64,000 nucleotides of DNA from Piscicola geometra (taxonomy: Eukaryota; Annelida; Clitellata; Hirudinida; Piscicolidae): positions 8,397,920 through 8,461,919 of the forward strand of contig OX030961.1 of the NCBI GenBank assembly GCA_943735955.1, in the 5' to 3' direction. Numbering within the stretch: position 1 is the stretch's first letter; every line of letters starts with the position of its first letter. The translations under genes were made by a program, and so were the position numbers. Positions 37,221 through 64,000 of the stretch are shown here, in pieces. Under the pieces are notes generated by a model, which saw only the letters and a program-made list of their open reading frames with translations, was not told where the DNA came from and made no database searches.

Positions 37221-40200
37221 ATGAGCGTTTCTAAAGAGGAAAAACTTTCAGTCAGTCTTCCAAATAAACAATACGCAACCACCTTGAAGCATTATACTTT
37301 CGAGGAATTTAAAGAGTTGACGACGCAATATGGTTCCATATTCTTCAGAGGTTCGAATCCAGATCTCACAAATGAAGATGAATCAGAAACAAAAGACTCA
37401 ACGAAGACAAACAATGAACATGAAAACAATAATTCAAACATTCTACAATTAGAACAAAATTATAAATGTTTCATCGGAAAATATAAACTGGTTTCATTGC
37501 TTTCGAAAGGCTTCTTTGCGCAAGTATAGCCATATCATGATTCCCAAAGATTTTTTAATACAAATTAAATGAATCTAACAAACAAATAAAATAGATATAT
37601 TTTTCAAAGATGTTTTTAGCGGAAACGACTGGTTCTAAGAAAAAGAGAGTTGTCTTGAAAGTTCAAAGGAAGACGAAGCAATCGATTGGGCAGATCAGGG
37701 ACGAGTGGCAGGCCTTGCGAAGAGTTGCAGCTGCAGTCAAAAATGCCTTCATCGTCAAACTGCTGCACTGCTGCCAAACCAGCGTTAGTCGACACATCAA
37801 AGTTCAAACCCTATTCAGACACATCGTTTAAACGTTTCCGTTTATAACTATTTTGGACTTTATTCACAAAGTTGAAGGTCTAGAAAAAGTATAAAACATC
37901 CCCTAAACAACCAAACCTTCTGGCGTGGGAGCAGACACACGCGGTCTTCTGCATGGAGCAGCTGGCCGGGGGCAGCTTGAAGGAGGTACTCGTGTGGCAG
38001 GAGAGTCTGCAGGAGGACGAGTGTCGCTTCTACAGCGCCTGCCTCCTCCTCGCACTCCACCACTTGCACTCCCTCCACATCTCCCATGGGTTAAGGCGTA
38101 CCCTCATTGCCTATTCATATCCTCTTCATTATATATTCATAGCCCTCCATTACGTATTCATAGTTCTTTCATTATATATTCCTGTTAACTTCCGTTACGT
38201 ATTCATGCCCCCTCATTACATATTCATAACCCCTTCATTATGTATTCATAGTTCCTTCATTATATATCCATAATCGTTCAATTGAATATTCATAAGAACC
38301 TTTGCTCATCTTGACATCACCTACCAAACCTACAGGGATTTGAAACTTCAGAACATCGGCTTGGATAAGAGAGGATATGCCAAACTACTGGACCTTGGTC
38401 ACGCCAGGATGTTCAGTGGGGGTGGTGCTGATGATGATGCCTTCATTGGCGCCATCTGTGCAGACTATGTTAGGCTCGCCAAGTGTGTCTATGAGATGCT
38501 GACTGGAGATGTAAGTGAGGTGGAGGCGATGATGATGATGGTGCTGGTGATGATGATGATGATGATGATGGTGGTGGTAGTGATGATGATGATGATGGTG
38601 GAGGTGGTGATGATGAAAAAAACGAAGAAGATAGTGATCTTGGTGGTGATGAAGTTTCAAATACATTAAATTGCTATAAAAGTAGCGAAAACTTGAGTGA
38701 GCATTTTACAAATAATATAATTATTCTATTATGATAATCGCCACGAAAAATGTAATGGAATATTCGAGTGAATTTTAATTGAAATTACTATTAAAGTAAA
38801 TAATTAAACTTTTTCATAAATTGACTACACAGGCGTTGAGGTCAGTGCCACTTCAACACTCACAGTTGCACAGTGACCATTTGCAACACTGCACTGTCGA
38901 ATGCGCTTCTTTCATTAGCCTGGTCATTTTGTTGAGGCTGTCATAAATTCGTTTAAATTAAATTTAAATCATTTTTTATTTTATTATATGAAATATGATC
39001 ATATTAAATATAATGATTTAAATATACTAGTATTTAATATAGTTATTTTAATATAGTAACATATATATATAAATATACATGAATATAAATCATTAAAATT
39101 TTGTCACATTTGTATGTTACGTCGTTAGAAGTTACATAAAATGAGTTCAATCGATGGCCATCTTCATTATTATAAGCCAAGCACGCAAACAGACCTCAGA
39201 TATAGACAGTCTGAAGAAGTTGTTCAACGAGAGATGCACACCCCTCCCTTCCATCCTCCCTTCCTTCCTCTCCAAGCATCCATTCTTCAAGGTAACATCC
39301 ATTTCTTAATTCTTCAAAAAATATTTTCTTACGATTAAGCGCTATTTTATTTTTCAAAATCCGCGTGAAACGAATCAGGCATGAATTCAGTTTAAAGTTG
39401 CAGACTTCATTCGTTGATAAAACAGTTGAAGGCACGCATCGGTATTTCTGAAACTCGTCTCATTTAAAACTCATCCCATTTCGTCTCATTCAGAACTTAA
39501 TTCATTAAACTCGACTATCTAAATCATTATTTAACAGTTAGGATTTTCAGTATTATAGTATAAATATAAACTAAGAAGCGACTTATTTTAAGTAAGGAGT
39601 ATCGATGAAATAGAGATTTCCATACTTAGAAGTTTGCTGAAAAATCATTGTTAAAGAATCCAATCCCAATAACTTTTATTCCCGTTTCTCCCGTTCCCGA
39701 TTTGAATGTTGATTCCCGTCCCGAAAACATATTCCCGGTTCCCGAAATTAATTTTCATTCCCGCTCCCGCGGGAGTCCCGCGGTTACCCGGTCAGATCGG
39801 GTACTCGGTCTGACGTCTACACCACACACACACTGCCACACAAGGTGGTTGCATGGGAGCAGATCATCGAGAAGAAGGCCACCCCTCCCCTCCTCGAAGA
39901 ACGACCAGTAAGTGCTTGCAAGGCAGTCGCTGTCTCAGTACCGTGGTGACGAGACAGCGACTATAACAATTGAAAATATTTAAAATTTGAACCTGTTTTC
40001 AATTTTTTATGGTTTCAAATTTTATTCTCATCACAAATGTGTCGATATAAATAAGGTTTTGACTGCGTTTTGCTTTTTGCTTTTTTAATTTTGTAAAAGC
40101 ATTAAATTAGATTTCTCATGTTAATTGAGATGAAAAGAAAATTGACTTTATATCTTGTTTAACAGGCATGTTGAATTGATAAAAAAATTTCACGATTTAA

Positions 40201-40656
40201 AAATGCGAAATTATCAATTTTTTGAAAGCGCCTGTTTATTTATAAAGCTTTAATTCATTCTTTTGATTTGTTAATGTTCTGCACCTTCCATTTAAACGGT
40301 AAGTACTTGTGGCGTGAATTATTTTGGGATCTGTTCAACACACTACGCTATTTTTATTCTATTTCTATGACTAGTTAGTCACATTATTCAGTACTACCAC
40401 CACTACTACTACCACCACTACTACTAACACCACTACTACTAACACCGCTACTACCACCACTACTACTACCACCACTACTACTAACACCACTACTACTAAC
40501 ACCACTACTACCACCACTACTACTAATACCACTACTACCACCACTACTACTACCACCACTACTACTAACACCACTACTACCACCACTACTACTAATACCA
40601 CTACTACCAGCACTACTACTACCACCAACACTACTAATACTACTACTACCACCAAC

Positions 40657-40687
<31 letters not shown>

Positions 40688-40688
40688 A

Positions 40689-40754
<66 letters not shown>

Positions 40755-40835
40755 CACCAACACTACTAATACTACTACTACCACCAACACTACTACCACC
40801 ACCAACACTACTAATACTACTACTACCACCAACAC

Positions 40836-40867
<32 letters not shown>

Positions 40868-40868
40868 A

Positions 40869-40913
<45 letters not shown>

Positions 40914-41012
40914 TACTACTACCACCAACACTACTAATACTACTACTACCACCAACACTACTACCACCACTACTACTACCACCAACACTACTAATACTAC
41001 TACTACCACCAA

Positions 41013-41093
<81 letters not shown>

Positions 41094-41101
41094 CTTATAT
41101 A

Positions 41102-41132
<31 letters not shown>

Positions 41133-41432
41133 TATTATTACTAGTAATAATAATAATAGTATATGGTAATGATGAGAGTGTGACCAAAATAGGTTAATTA
41201 TTCGTGTCAGAACAACCTTATTCAAATGATTGCTCAATTTTTATGGTTTTTGTTTCATGATTGCGATAACTTGAACACGAAGATGAAACAGATGAGTGGC
41301 AATGAGGAAGTGTTCAAGCTATGGAAGGAGGTGGAGAGTTGTGAGGATGGGGTGATGCTGATGGGGGGCAAGGGAGAGGAAGTGGAGCTGGTAGAGTGTC
41401 ATCAGGAGGGTGGTTTGGTAGGTGCAAGGTGA
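37221..41432 (+). CDS. Divergent AGC-type protein kinase-like protein, possible pseudokinase
   Basis: Eight exons in frame, about 402 aa: 37221-37523, 37610-37783, 37935-38089, 38336-38510, 38833-38922, 39193-39291, 39845-39907, 41283-41432. Exon 5's donor (GTCATT) and the last exon are the weakest. After a 90-residue N-terminus come a degraded Gly loop (SKGFFAQMFLAE), beta-3 VVLKV, a helix-C DEW, HGDLKLQN in place of HRDLKPEN, GYAKLLDLGHARM (DLG for DFG; GYAKLVDFG is PKG-like), then ADYVRLAKCVYEMLTGD with no TPEYIAPE segment, and an AGC tail HPFFKVVAWEQIIEKK then ATPPLL. The Lys, Glu and two Asp positions survive, so weak catalysis cannot be excluded. No cyclic-nucleotide-binding domain was seen. 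Family inside AGC is unresolved. Confidence 0.7.
38100..38290. repeat. Degenerate (ATTCATAGTCCTTCATTATAT)-type repeat
   Basis: About nine imperfect 20-22-bp units in an intron of the AGC-like gene. Confidence 0.75.
40390..41160. repeat. (CTA)n/(CCACTA)n array then (ATT)n
   Basis: About 700 bp of ACT/ACC trinucleotides followed by about 60 bp of ATT, in the last intron of the AGC-like gene. The 288-codon poly-Val frame on the minus strand is a repeat product. Confidence 0.95.
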
Positions 41433-42086
41433 CGTTTGCTGCAGTGTGGTGCATGCTTTCAGGTGGATTAATTGACATTACAGAAAACATCGATTTACAT
41501 ATGTTTTACGATTAAACGCATTTGCTCTTTATTTATTGAAATTTAAAGAATAAACTCAAAGATGGCTGCTATATAAATTTATTCGAATGTGGGCCTTCGT
41601 CATTACAAGCAATGTGTGGCAAAGGAGCACACACGAATGTCACACAGAAGTTGCCAAACATGAATGGCCTAGGCTGAGCACCAGAAGCGCACAATCAATG
41701 CAACCGGTTTAAGGGTCTATGTCACCCGCACACAATAGAACTGCATTGTGAACGCATTGAAAACATTAGTTTCCTAAAGTTCTGAAGGCAACGAAGTAAT
41801 GTTTGTAACTAGTGACAGTATAACCCGTTAGGCAAGCGCCTTTTTGAAGTTTTATGCACACACACGTACTGCTGCGACTGAAACAAACTGCGTGATACTA
41901 AGTATAATTTATTCTAACCTACATTGAAATATCAAATCGGCGTTTAAAACGGAAGTTTGCAACGACGTCGAGACTGCAGAGTTATGATTATGAATTAAGT
42001 TCGCATAATATCGAGTTGCCTGTGTGCATAGTTGTGGTTGGATAGTTGGATATTGCCTCAGTTGGATATTGTCTCGGTGGAATGCG
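41433..42086 (+). promoter_or_regulatory. Upstream region of the DAAM gene
   Basis: 654 bp between the stop of the AGC-like gene and the DAAM start, same strand. It must hold a 3' UTR and a 5' UTR/promoter. No motif could be assigned safely. Confidence 0.4.
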
Positions 42087-58393
<16,307 letters not shown>

Positions 58394-58979
58394 GACAGTA
58401 GCGGGTTCGAATACTTCAGGTTGACGTTAGCATCTCAAATTAAAATGATGGTTTAGAGAGTCTAAAAACACGTAAATCCACCAATCCACCACCACCACCA
58501 CCACCACCACCACCACCACCACCACCACCACCAATCCACCACCACCACCACCAATCCACCACCACCACCACCACCACCACCACCACCAATCCACCACCAC
58601 CACCCCAGCATACCAGAGCAAGAGACAGTGGTGCACCAACGACGTGCCAGGAGCTCCAAGAGCGCCACAGAACTGCACGAGTCACGAGAAAGAATTGGCC
58701 CTTACTGAAAACCCGATATTTAATTTTTACATTTGTTATGCATTTCTTTTACCTTTAGACCGTGTTCATTTTCACTTGCTAATATTCTAAAATTACAATT
58801 TTCTTTTTTGCGCAATATTTAAACTAATCAAGAAAAATGCATAAAAACGATTGTAATATATTTTTGTATAACTAATTTATTTACATGTTCAAATAAACCA
58901 TCAAAAATCTGTTAGCATAATTGAAAGAATACAAAGAAAAATATATAATGAAGAAATTATAAATTTGAAATAGTTCCAA
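58394..58979. terminator. Tail-to-tail 3' flanks of DAAM and SYF2 with overlapping polyA signals
   Basis: An AATAAA on plus (58892-58897) can end DAAM. A TTTATT at 58876-58881 (AATAAA on minus) can end SYF2. The two signals face each other within 22 bp, so the transcripts would overlap slightly. A (CCA)n run lies at 58480-58610. Confidence 0.5.
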
Positions 58980-59654
58980 TCAAATGGCAGTTCCTCTTTC
59001 CAGGTTCTGCTTCGTCTCGGCGGTGTACTGGCCGTAGAAGCGCTCGAGTTTGTTGTTGAACCTCCTGTTCCTCTCGTTGATAAAGTCGATGTCGCTCTCG
59101 TCGTTGTACGTGCGTCTGCGTCGGTAACTCGCCCTCTTCTGTACCTGCTTGTTCAAGTCGTCCACCATGTTGTCGATCGCCTCCTTCGAGTCCTTGTGGT
59201 TCAACACGCCTAGTGTGTGCGCCCCTGCATAGAAGACCTCCTCTCCCAGCTTCTGCTTCTCCTCCTCATACTTCTCCAAGTCAGGCTTCATTTGCTTCGT
59301 CAGTCTCTGGTACTGTCTGTACGAAGCTTGCCCGAAGTCGGAGAACCCAGGATCTGGGTTTTTCCTTTTCTTCCTCGCATCCCACTTCTCCACCTCTTCA
59401 GCTCCCCACTGTCTCATCCTCACTGTCTTGTAGTCTTCTCCTCTCTCTTGACACTCTTTCTTCATTTTTTCCTCCTCTTCTTGAATTTTTGCTTGGTTTT
59501 GTTTCGCTTCCCAATTCGGTGGTAAATTCTTTCTTTTTTCTTCCTCTTTCATTTCTTTCACGTTTAGTTTTCGAGCTTCGTTCATCTTTAACGATATATT
59601 TTGAAACCTAGTCATTCTGTCTTCTTGAGAAATTTTATTAATAATTTCTGCCAT
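58980..59654 (-). CDS. SYF2: SYF2 (p29) pre-mRNA splicing factor, single exon
   Basis: One uninterrupted 224-aa frame. It carries SYF2 signature stretches: RMTRFQNISLKMNEARKLN, RKNLPPNWEAKQNQ, KWDARKKRKNPDPGFSDFG, ASYRQYQRLTKQMKPDLEKY, YAGAHTLGVLNHKDS and RRRRTYNDESDIDFINERN, ending in a degenerate basic tail. SYF2 is a nuclear protein of the Prp19/NTC part of the active spliceosome. Length fits the family (human about 243). Every other identified gene here is split into many exons, so the lack of introns is odd and could mean a retrocopy that kept its frame. No premature stop or frameshift, and the charged pattern is well conserved, so it is probably functional. Confidence 0.95.
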   Translation of the reverse strand: MAEIINKISQEDRMTRFQNISLKMNEARKLNVKEMKEEEKRKNLPPNWEAKQNQAKIQEEEEKMKKECQERGEDYKTVRMRQWGAEEVEKWDARKKRKNPDPGFSDFGQASYRQYQRLTKQMKPDLEKYEEEKQKLGEEVFYAGAHTLGVLNHKDSKEAIDNMVDDLNKQVQKRASYRRRRTYNDESDIDFINERNRRFNNKLERFYGQYTAETKQNLERGTAI

Positions 59655-60024
59655 TTTATACTATATTTTCTTTAAATAATAGCTTTATTAATACAATTGA
59701 AGAAACTACGACTCTTAAAAACCTTTAAAAAACAAAATCTACATAGACTAAGAATTAAGTAAAATTATCAAATAAATAGATATATATAAATTATATTTTA
59801 AAAATGTTTTCTATACTTTGATTAATTTTTAATTTAAATTTTCACAGTTTTGAATTGTGATACTTTGTTTTTTGTGGGAATTATGAATGCTTCATTCCTT
59901 TTAAATTCACAAATACTTCAGGCTCACTATAACCAACTTATGATGAAAATTTGATCATTTTGATTCATGCTTAAATATAAAAAATCAAAAATAAATAAAT
60001 TGGAATCGACGAAGTAATTTCAAG
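59655..60024. promoter_or_regulatory. Head-to-head intergenic region between SYF2 and the LAP gene (370 bp)
   Basis: Very AT-rich; must contain both 5' UTRs and promoters. No motif assigned. Confidence 0.45.
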
Positions 60025-61426
60025 ATGGCTTGGAAGAAGCGAACTCTGTGCATTCGCGGTGTTGGAGCTGTGGAGACGGTGAGGTTGGACTACTCGAGCA
60101 TGAGCCTCGATCAGATGCCAGAGCACGTCTTCCTCTTCGAGAGGACCCTGCAGCACCTCTCAGTCAGCTGCAACCTGATCTCCTACTTGCCCAGGGTATG
60201 TGCCTAAAACTTAGGCCCTAAGTGTCCACATGCTTGTCTCTCTGTTGTGCCATCTTACCTCTGACATGACAGGATTTTTAAAGTTGTAAAAGAATTTATT
60301 TAGACTAATTAAATGCGTTTTATATAATTTTGTATCTGGGATTTATATTAAATTAATTTTTTATAAACAAATAAACTAGATACTTAAACTGATCATATAT
60401 CTTCTCAGGAGTTATTTCTGTGTCAGAACTTGAACTACCTAGACCTCTCCGACAACGACCTCACTGATCTGCCCTCCTCAATCTGTTCTCTGCCCTGTCT
60501 CCAAACCCTCCTCCTCAACAAAAACTGTGAATAATCTGAGTTTAAACATTATTTAATTCCATTTTAAACATTATTTAATTTCATTTTAAACATTATTTCA
60601 TTCCATTTTAAACATTATTTAATTCCATTTTAAACATTATTTAATTCCATTTTAAACATTATTTAATTCTATTTTAAACAGTATTTAATTCCATTTTAAA
60701 CAGTATTTAATTCCATTTTAAACATTATTTAATTCCTTTTTAAACATTATTTAATTCCTTTTTAAACATGATTTAATTTCATTGTAAAAACTTTTTCACA
60801 TTTCTATAGAAACTATTTCAAATCATATCTTGTAGTAGTTAAAATAGTATTTTATAATAATAACATTGGTTTTTTCGAATAACTTCAAAAAAAGTTAATA
60901 AAAACTGCTTCACCACAGTGCTGAGCCAGTTGCCAGACGAGGTGAACGAGTGCATGCAGTTGCAGACGCTCAACTGCAGCTCCAACCCCCTCGAAAGGTG
61001 CCTGTTCATGCATTCATTATTATGCATTACAATGAATTCGTTCATGCATGCATGCATGCGTCAATCCATTCATCCATGCATTATGATGATTTAATTTATT
61101 CATCCATGTATTATGGTGAATTAATTTATTCCTCTTATCAATTAAATTAATGTTCACACCCATCTTTTATAAGCGTTTAATGATTCTTTAAAACCACTCC
61201 ATTCATTCACGTACCACCACTCCATCCACCCACCCACCACCCCATTCACCTACCACCACTCCATCCATCCACCCACCACCTCATTCACCTACCACCACTT
61301 CATCCACCCACCCACCACAGACTGCCCTCCTTCTCCTCTCTCTCCAAACTTCAGCATCTCTCCCTCAACGACCTCAAGCTCACTTGTCCTCCCCACCTCA
61401 AAGGGTTCGTCCAATCAGCATCAACT

Positions 61427-61458
<32 letters not shown>

Positions 61459-62465
61459 CAACTGCTTCATTGTCACAACTGCTAATCAGCTCAAATCATC
61501 ATCATCAGCCCCAACAGAGTGTCATTTAATCATCATCATCAGCACCAACTAACATCATCATCATCAGCACCAACTAACATCATCATCATCAGCACCAACT
61601 AGGATCATCATCATCAGCACCAACTAACATCATCATCATCAGCACCAACTAACATCATCATCATCAGCACCAACTAGGATCATCATCATCAGCACCAACT
61701 AGGATCATCATCATCAGCACCAACTAACATCATCATCATCAGCACCAACTAGGATCATCATCATCAGCACCAACTAGGATCATCATCATCAGCACCAACT
61801 AACATCATCATCATCAGCACCAACTAAGATCATCATCACCATCACAACAGACTGGAGGGTCTCCGAAGTCTTGAGATGCAGGCAAACAAGCTGAGTCGGC
61901 CTCACTCCACCACGCCCTCCCTCCACCTCCAGTCCCTCGATCTGACCAATAACTGCATCAAACGATGGGTGAGGGGGTGGTGGTGGTGGGAGTGGTTGGT
62001 TAGGGTTGTTAGTGGTGGTGATGATAGTGATGTTAGTTGGGTGGTGGTGATGATAGTGATGTTGGTTGGGTGGTGGTGATGATAGTGATGTTGGTTGGGT
62101 GGTGATGATGATAGTGATGTTGGTTGGGTGGTGGTGATGATAGTGATGTTGGTTGGGTGGTGGTGATGATAGTGATGTTGGTTGGGTGGTGATGATGATA
62201 GTGATGTTGGTTGGGTGGTGGTGATGATAGTGATGTTGGTTGGGTGGTGGTGATAATAGTGATGTTGGATGGGTGGTGGTGATGATAGTGATGTTGGTTG
62301 GGTGGTGGTGATGATAGTGATGTTGGTTGGGTGGTGGTGATACTAGTGATGTTGGTTGGGTGGTGGTGATGATAGTGATTCTGAGGTTCTTTAGCCGGAT
62401 GAGCTTATAGATAAAAGGCGTTTAACTTGCTGCTTTCCCGCTTCGAGCGTTTCATCACTAATATC

Positions 62466-62498
<33 letters not shown>

Positions 62499-62517
62499 CC
62501 ACCATCACCACTACCCA

Positions 62518-62555
<38 letters not shown>

Positions 62556-62711
62556 CCACCCACATCATCATCATCATCATCATCACCACCAGCCAAAGGA
62601 CTTACACCGCATGCCTCAACTGCAAGAGTTACTCCTCGTTGGAAATTCCCTGCGATCACTACTCTTGGTTGGTGATGATGATGATGCTGGTCGTAGTGGT
62701 GGTGATGATAA

Positions 62712-62743
<32 letters not shown>

Positions 62744-64000
62744 ATGATGATTAAGAAGACGATGGTGGGGGTTGGGGTGAGGATGATTGAGATGTTGATG
62801 GTGATGATAAGGATGATGGTGTTGGTAATGATGAATTACTGCTCATGGTTCTCATGATGATGATTGTGATGAAACGACAATCATAATCATGACCACCAAA
62901 GGGGGAGTGGCCTGCGTTGAGTGTCTTGGACGCGTCCAAGAACAGGATTTGCAAGCTTCATGTCAATCCACCACCGTCATCCACCATTGCTCCGCCCACT
63001 TCCACCACCAATCCATCCACCACCAATTCATCCACTATCAATCCATCCACTATCAATCCATCCACTATCAATCCATCCACTATCAATCCATCCACTATCA
63101 ATCCATCTTCATCCAGTATTGACAAACCATCCTCTTTTCAAAAATCATCCACACCCACCACCACCTCCATTGCTCCACCCACCTTTATTCCTCCACCCAC
63201 CACCACCACCATCGCATCCACCAACCTCCCCTCTCTCACGCATCTTTATCTCTCTGAAAACCGCTTAACACAGCTGCCTGAAGATATCGGTGAGTGATGG
63301 TGGTCGTCGTTGTGGTGGTTTTATTGGTTGTTGTAGTGATGAAGAGTTGTTGTTGTTTGTGTGCAATTGTTGAGGTTTTTGTTATGGGTTATTGTTGTAG
63401 CTGTTGTAGTAGTTGTTGTTGTGGTGATAATGAAGGCTGGTTGTTGTGATGGTGAGGTCTGGTTGTGGTGATGGTGGTGAATAATGGTAATGAGACTGGA
63501 GAGTGATCACAACCATCCATCATCATCACCACCACCACCATCATCATCACCACCACCACCATCACCACCATCATCATCACCACCACCACCATCATCACCA
63601 CCATCACCATCACCACCACCATCATCACCACCATCACCACCACCACCACCATCACCACCACCACCATCACCACCACCATCATCATCACCACCACCACCAT
63701 CATCACCACCATCACCACCACCACCACCATCATCACCACCATCACCACCACCATCATCATCACCACCACCACCACCATCATCACCACCACCATCACCATC
63801 ATCACCACCACCATCATCACCACCACCATCATCACCACCACCACTACCCACCATCATCATCACCACTCAGGCCTCTTGAGCAGTCTGCAAGTGCTCAAGC
63901 TGAACAGGAACCTCCTGCAGCACCTTCCTCGTTCCATCTCCAGGTAGTCGCCTTGTCTTCTTCTTGCTTCTGCTGCTCTTAGTAATGATTGCAATAACTA
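60025..64000 (+). CDS. LAP-family leucine-rich repeat protein (Erbin/Densin/Scribble type), 5' part
   Basis: Eight exons in frame, continuing past the right edge: 60025-60195, 60409-60526, 60919-60997, 61321-61404, 61851-61968, 62593-62667, 62902-63289, 63871-63943 (about 368 aa). It begins MAWKKRTLCIRGVGAVETVR, then LDYSSMSLDQMPEHVF, as LAP proteins do before the first LRR. Repeats follow: LQHLSVSCNLISYLP, LNYLDLSDNDLTDLP, LQTLNCSSNPLERLP, LRSLEMQANKLSR, LQSLDLTNNCIKRW, LQELLLVGNSLRSL, LSVLDASKNRICKL, LTHLYLSENRLTQLP, LQVLKLNRNLLQHLP. LAP proteins (16 LRRs plus PDZ) organise basolateral polarity and synaptic scaffolds. The exon 62902-63289 carries a long Ser/Thr/Pro/Asn insertion. Which LAP subfamily cannot be settled without the PDZ part. 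Confidence 0.85.
60535..60790. repeat. 22-bp minisatellite (TTATTTAATTCCATTTTAAA)n, about 11 copies
   Basis: AT-rich tandem array in a LAP-gene intron. Confidence 0.92.
61520..61835. repeat. 25-bp minisatellite (ATCATCATCATCAGCACCAA)n, about 12 copies
   Basis: Two variants alternate (CTAACATC or CTAGGATC). It leads to the acceptor ATCACAACAG of the LAP exon at 61851. Confidence 0.93.
62030..62380. repeat. 29-bp minisatellite (GTGGTGGTGATGATAGTGAT)n, about 12 copies
   Basis: Donor-side half of a LAP-gene intron; the acceptor-side half (62460-62590) is (ATC)n/(CACCAC)n. Confidence 0.93.
63005..63115 (+). repeat. 15-bp coding minisatellite (CCACTATCAATCCAT)n
   Basis: About 6-7 units inside the LAP exon 62902-63289, translated as repeated STINP within a leucine-rich repeat region. 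Confidence 0.88.
63505..63868. repeat. (CACCATCATCACCAC)n repeat
   Basis: Runs to the acceptor CACCACTCAG of the LAP exon at 63871; the same intron opens GTGAGTGATGGTGGTCG. Confidence 0.93.

Noticed and set aside
40371..41237. 288-codon poly-Val frame on minus
   Set aside because: Translation of (CTA)n/(CCACTA)n repeat in an intron.
60030..60221. Overlapping frame in LAP exon 1
   Set aside because: Shadow of the correct frame, which carries the LAP N-terminus and the first LRR.

Overview
This is a stretch of animal nuclear genome. Genes are broken into many small GC-rich exons joined by GT-AG splice sites, and they sit in an AT-rich background packed with microsatellites and minisatellites. 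tRNA-derived SINE-like copies and a TIR element are scattered through it. The gene set (endophilin-B, DLK/LZK, mitochondrial ClpX, DNAJC8, DAAM formin, SYF2, a LAP-family LRR protein) is bilaterian. Asn/Asp/His-rich runs inside proteins and very abundant simple repeats make a lophotrochozoan, perhaps a leech-like annelid, my best guess. That placement is inference.

Layout. 17-1268 (+): last exons of an unidentified gene. 2819-3421 (+): small two-exon secreted protein. 4728-11547 (-): endophilin-B (SH3GLB), N-BAR part. 13106-21601 (+): DLK/LZK (MAP3K12/13) kinase with a very long Asp/Asn-rich tail. 22128-22690: 32-bp minisatellite. 23043-23440 (-): two weakly supported exons. 24119-27389: no clear gene; a degraded GC-richer island, a TIR element, a perfect hairpin and a tRNA-like SINE. 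27390-33503 (+): complete 13-exon ClpX. 34312-36992 (-): complete 8-exon DNAJC8. 37221-41432 (+): divergent AGC-type kinase-like protein with degraded catalytic motifs. 42087-58393 (+): complete 25-exon DAAM formin. 58980-59654 (-): intronless SYF2. 60025-64000 (+): 5' part of a LAP-family LRR gene.

The genes do not form one pathway. ClpX is mitochondrial, DNAJC8 and SYF2 are spliceosome-associated, and endophilin-B, DAAM, DLK and the LAP protein concern membranes, actin, neuronal stress signalling and polarity. DNAJC8/AGC-like and SYF2/LAP are head-to-head pairs with short shared upstream regions. DAAM and SYF2 are tail-to-tail.

The most striking pattern is intron architecture. In about 15 introns on both strands, the sense strand is G/T-rich just after the 5' splice site ((GT)n, (GTGGTT)n, (GATGGTG)n) and C/A-rich just before the 3' splice site ((CA)n, (CAACCACC)n, (CATCACC)n). 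The two arms are complementary, so each such intron could fold and bring its own splice sites together. All splice junctions were assigned by eye from reading-frame continuity and family knowledge.
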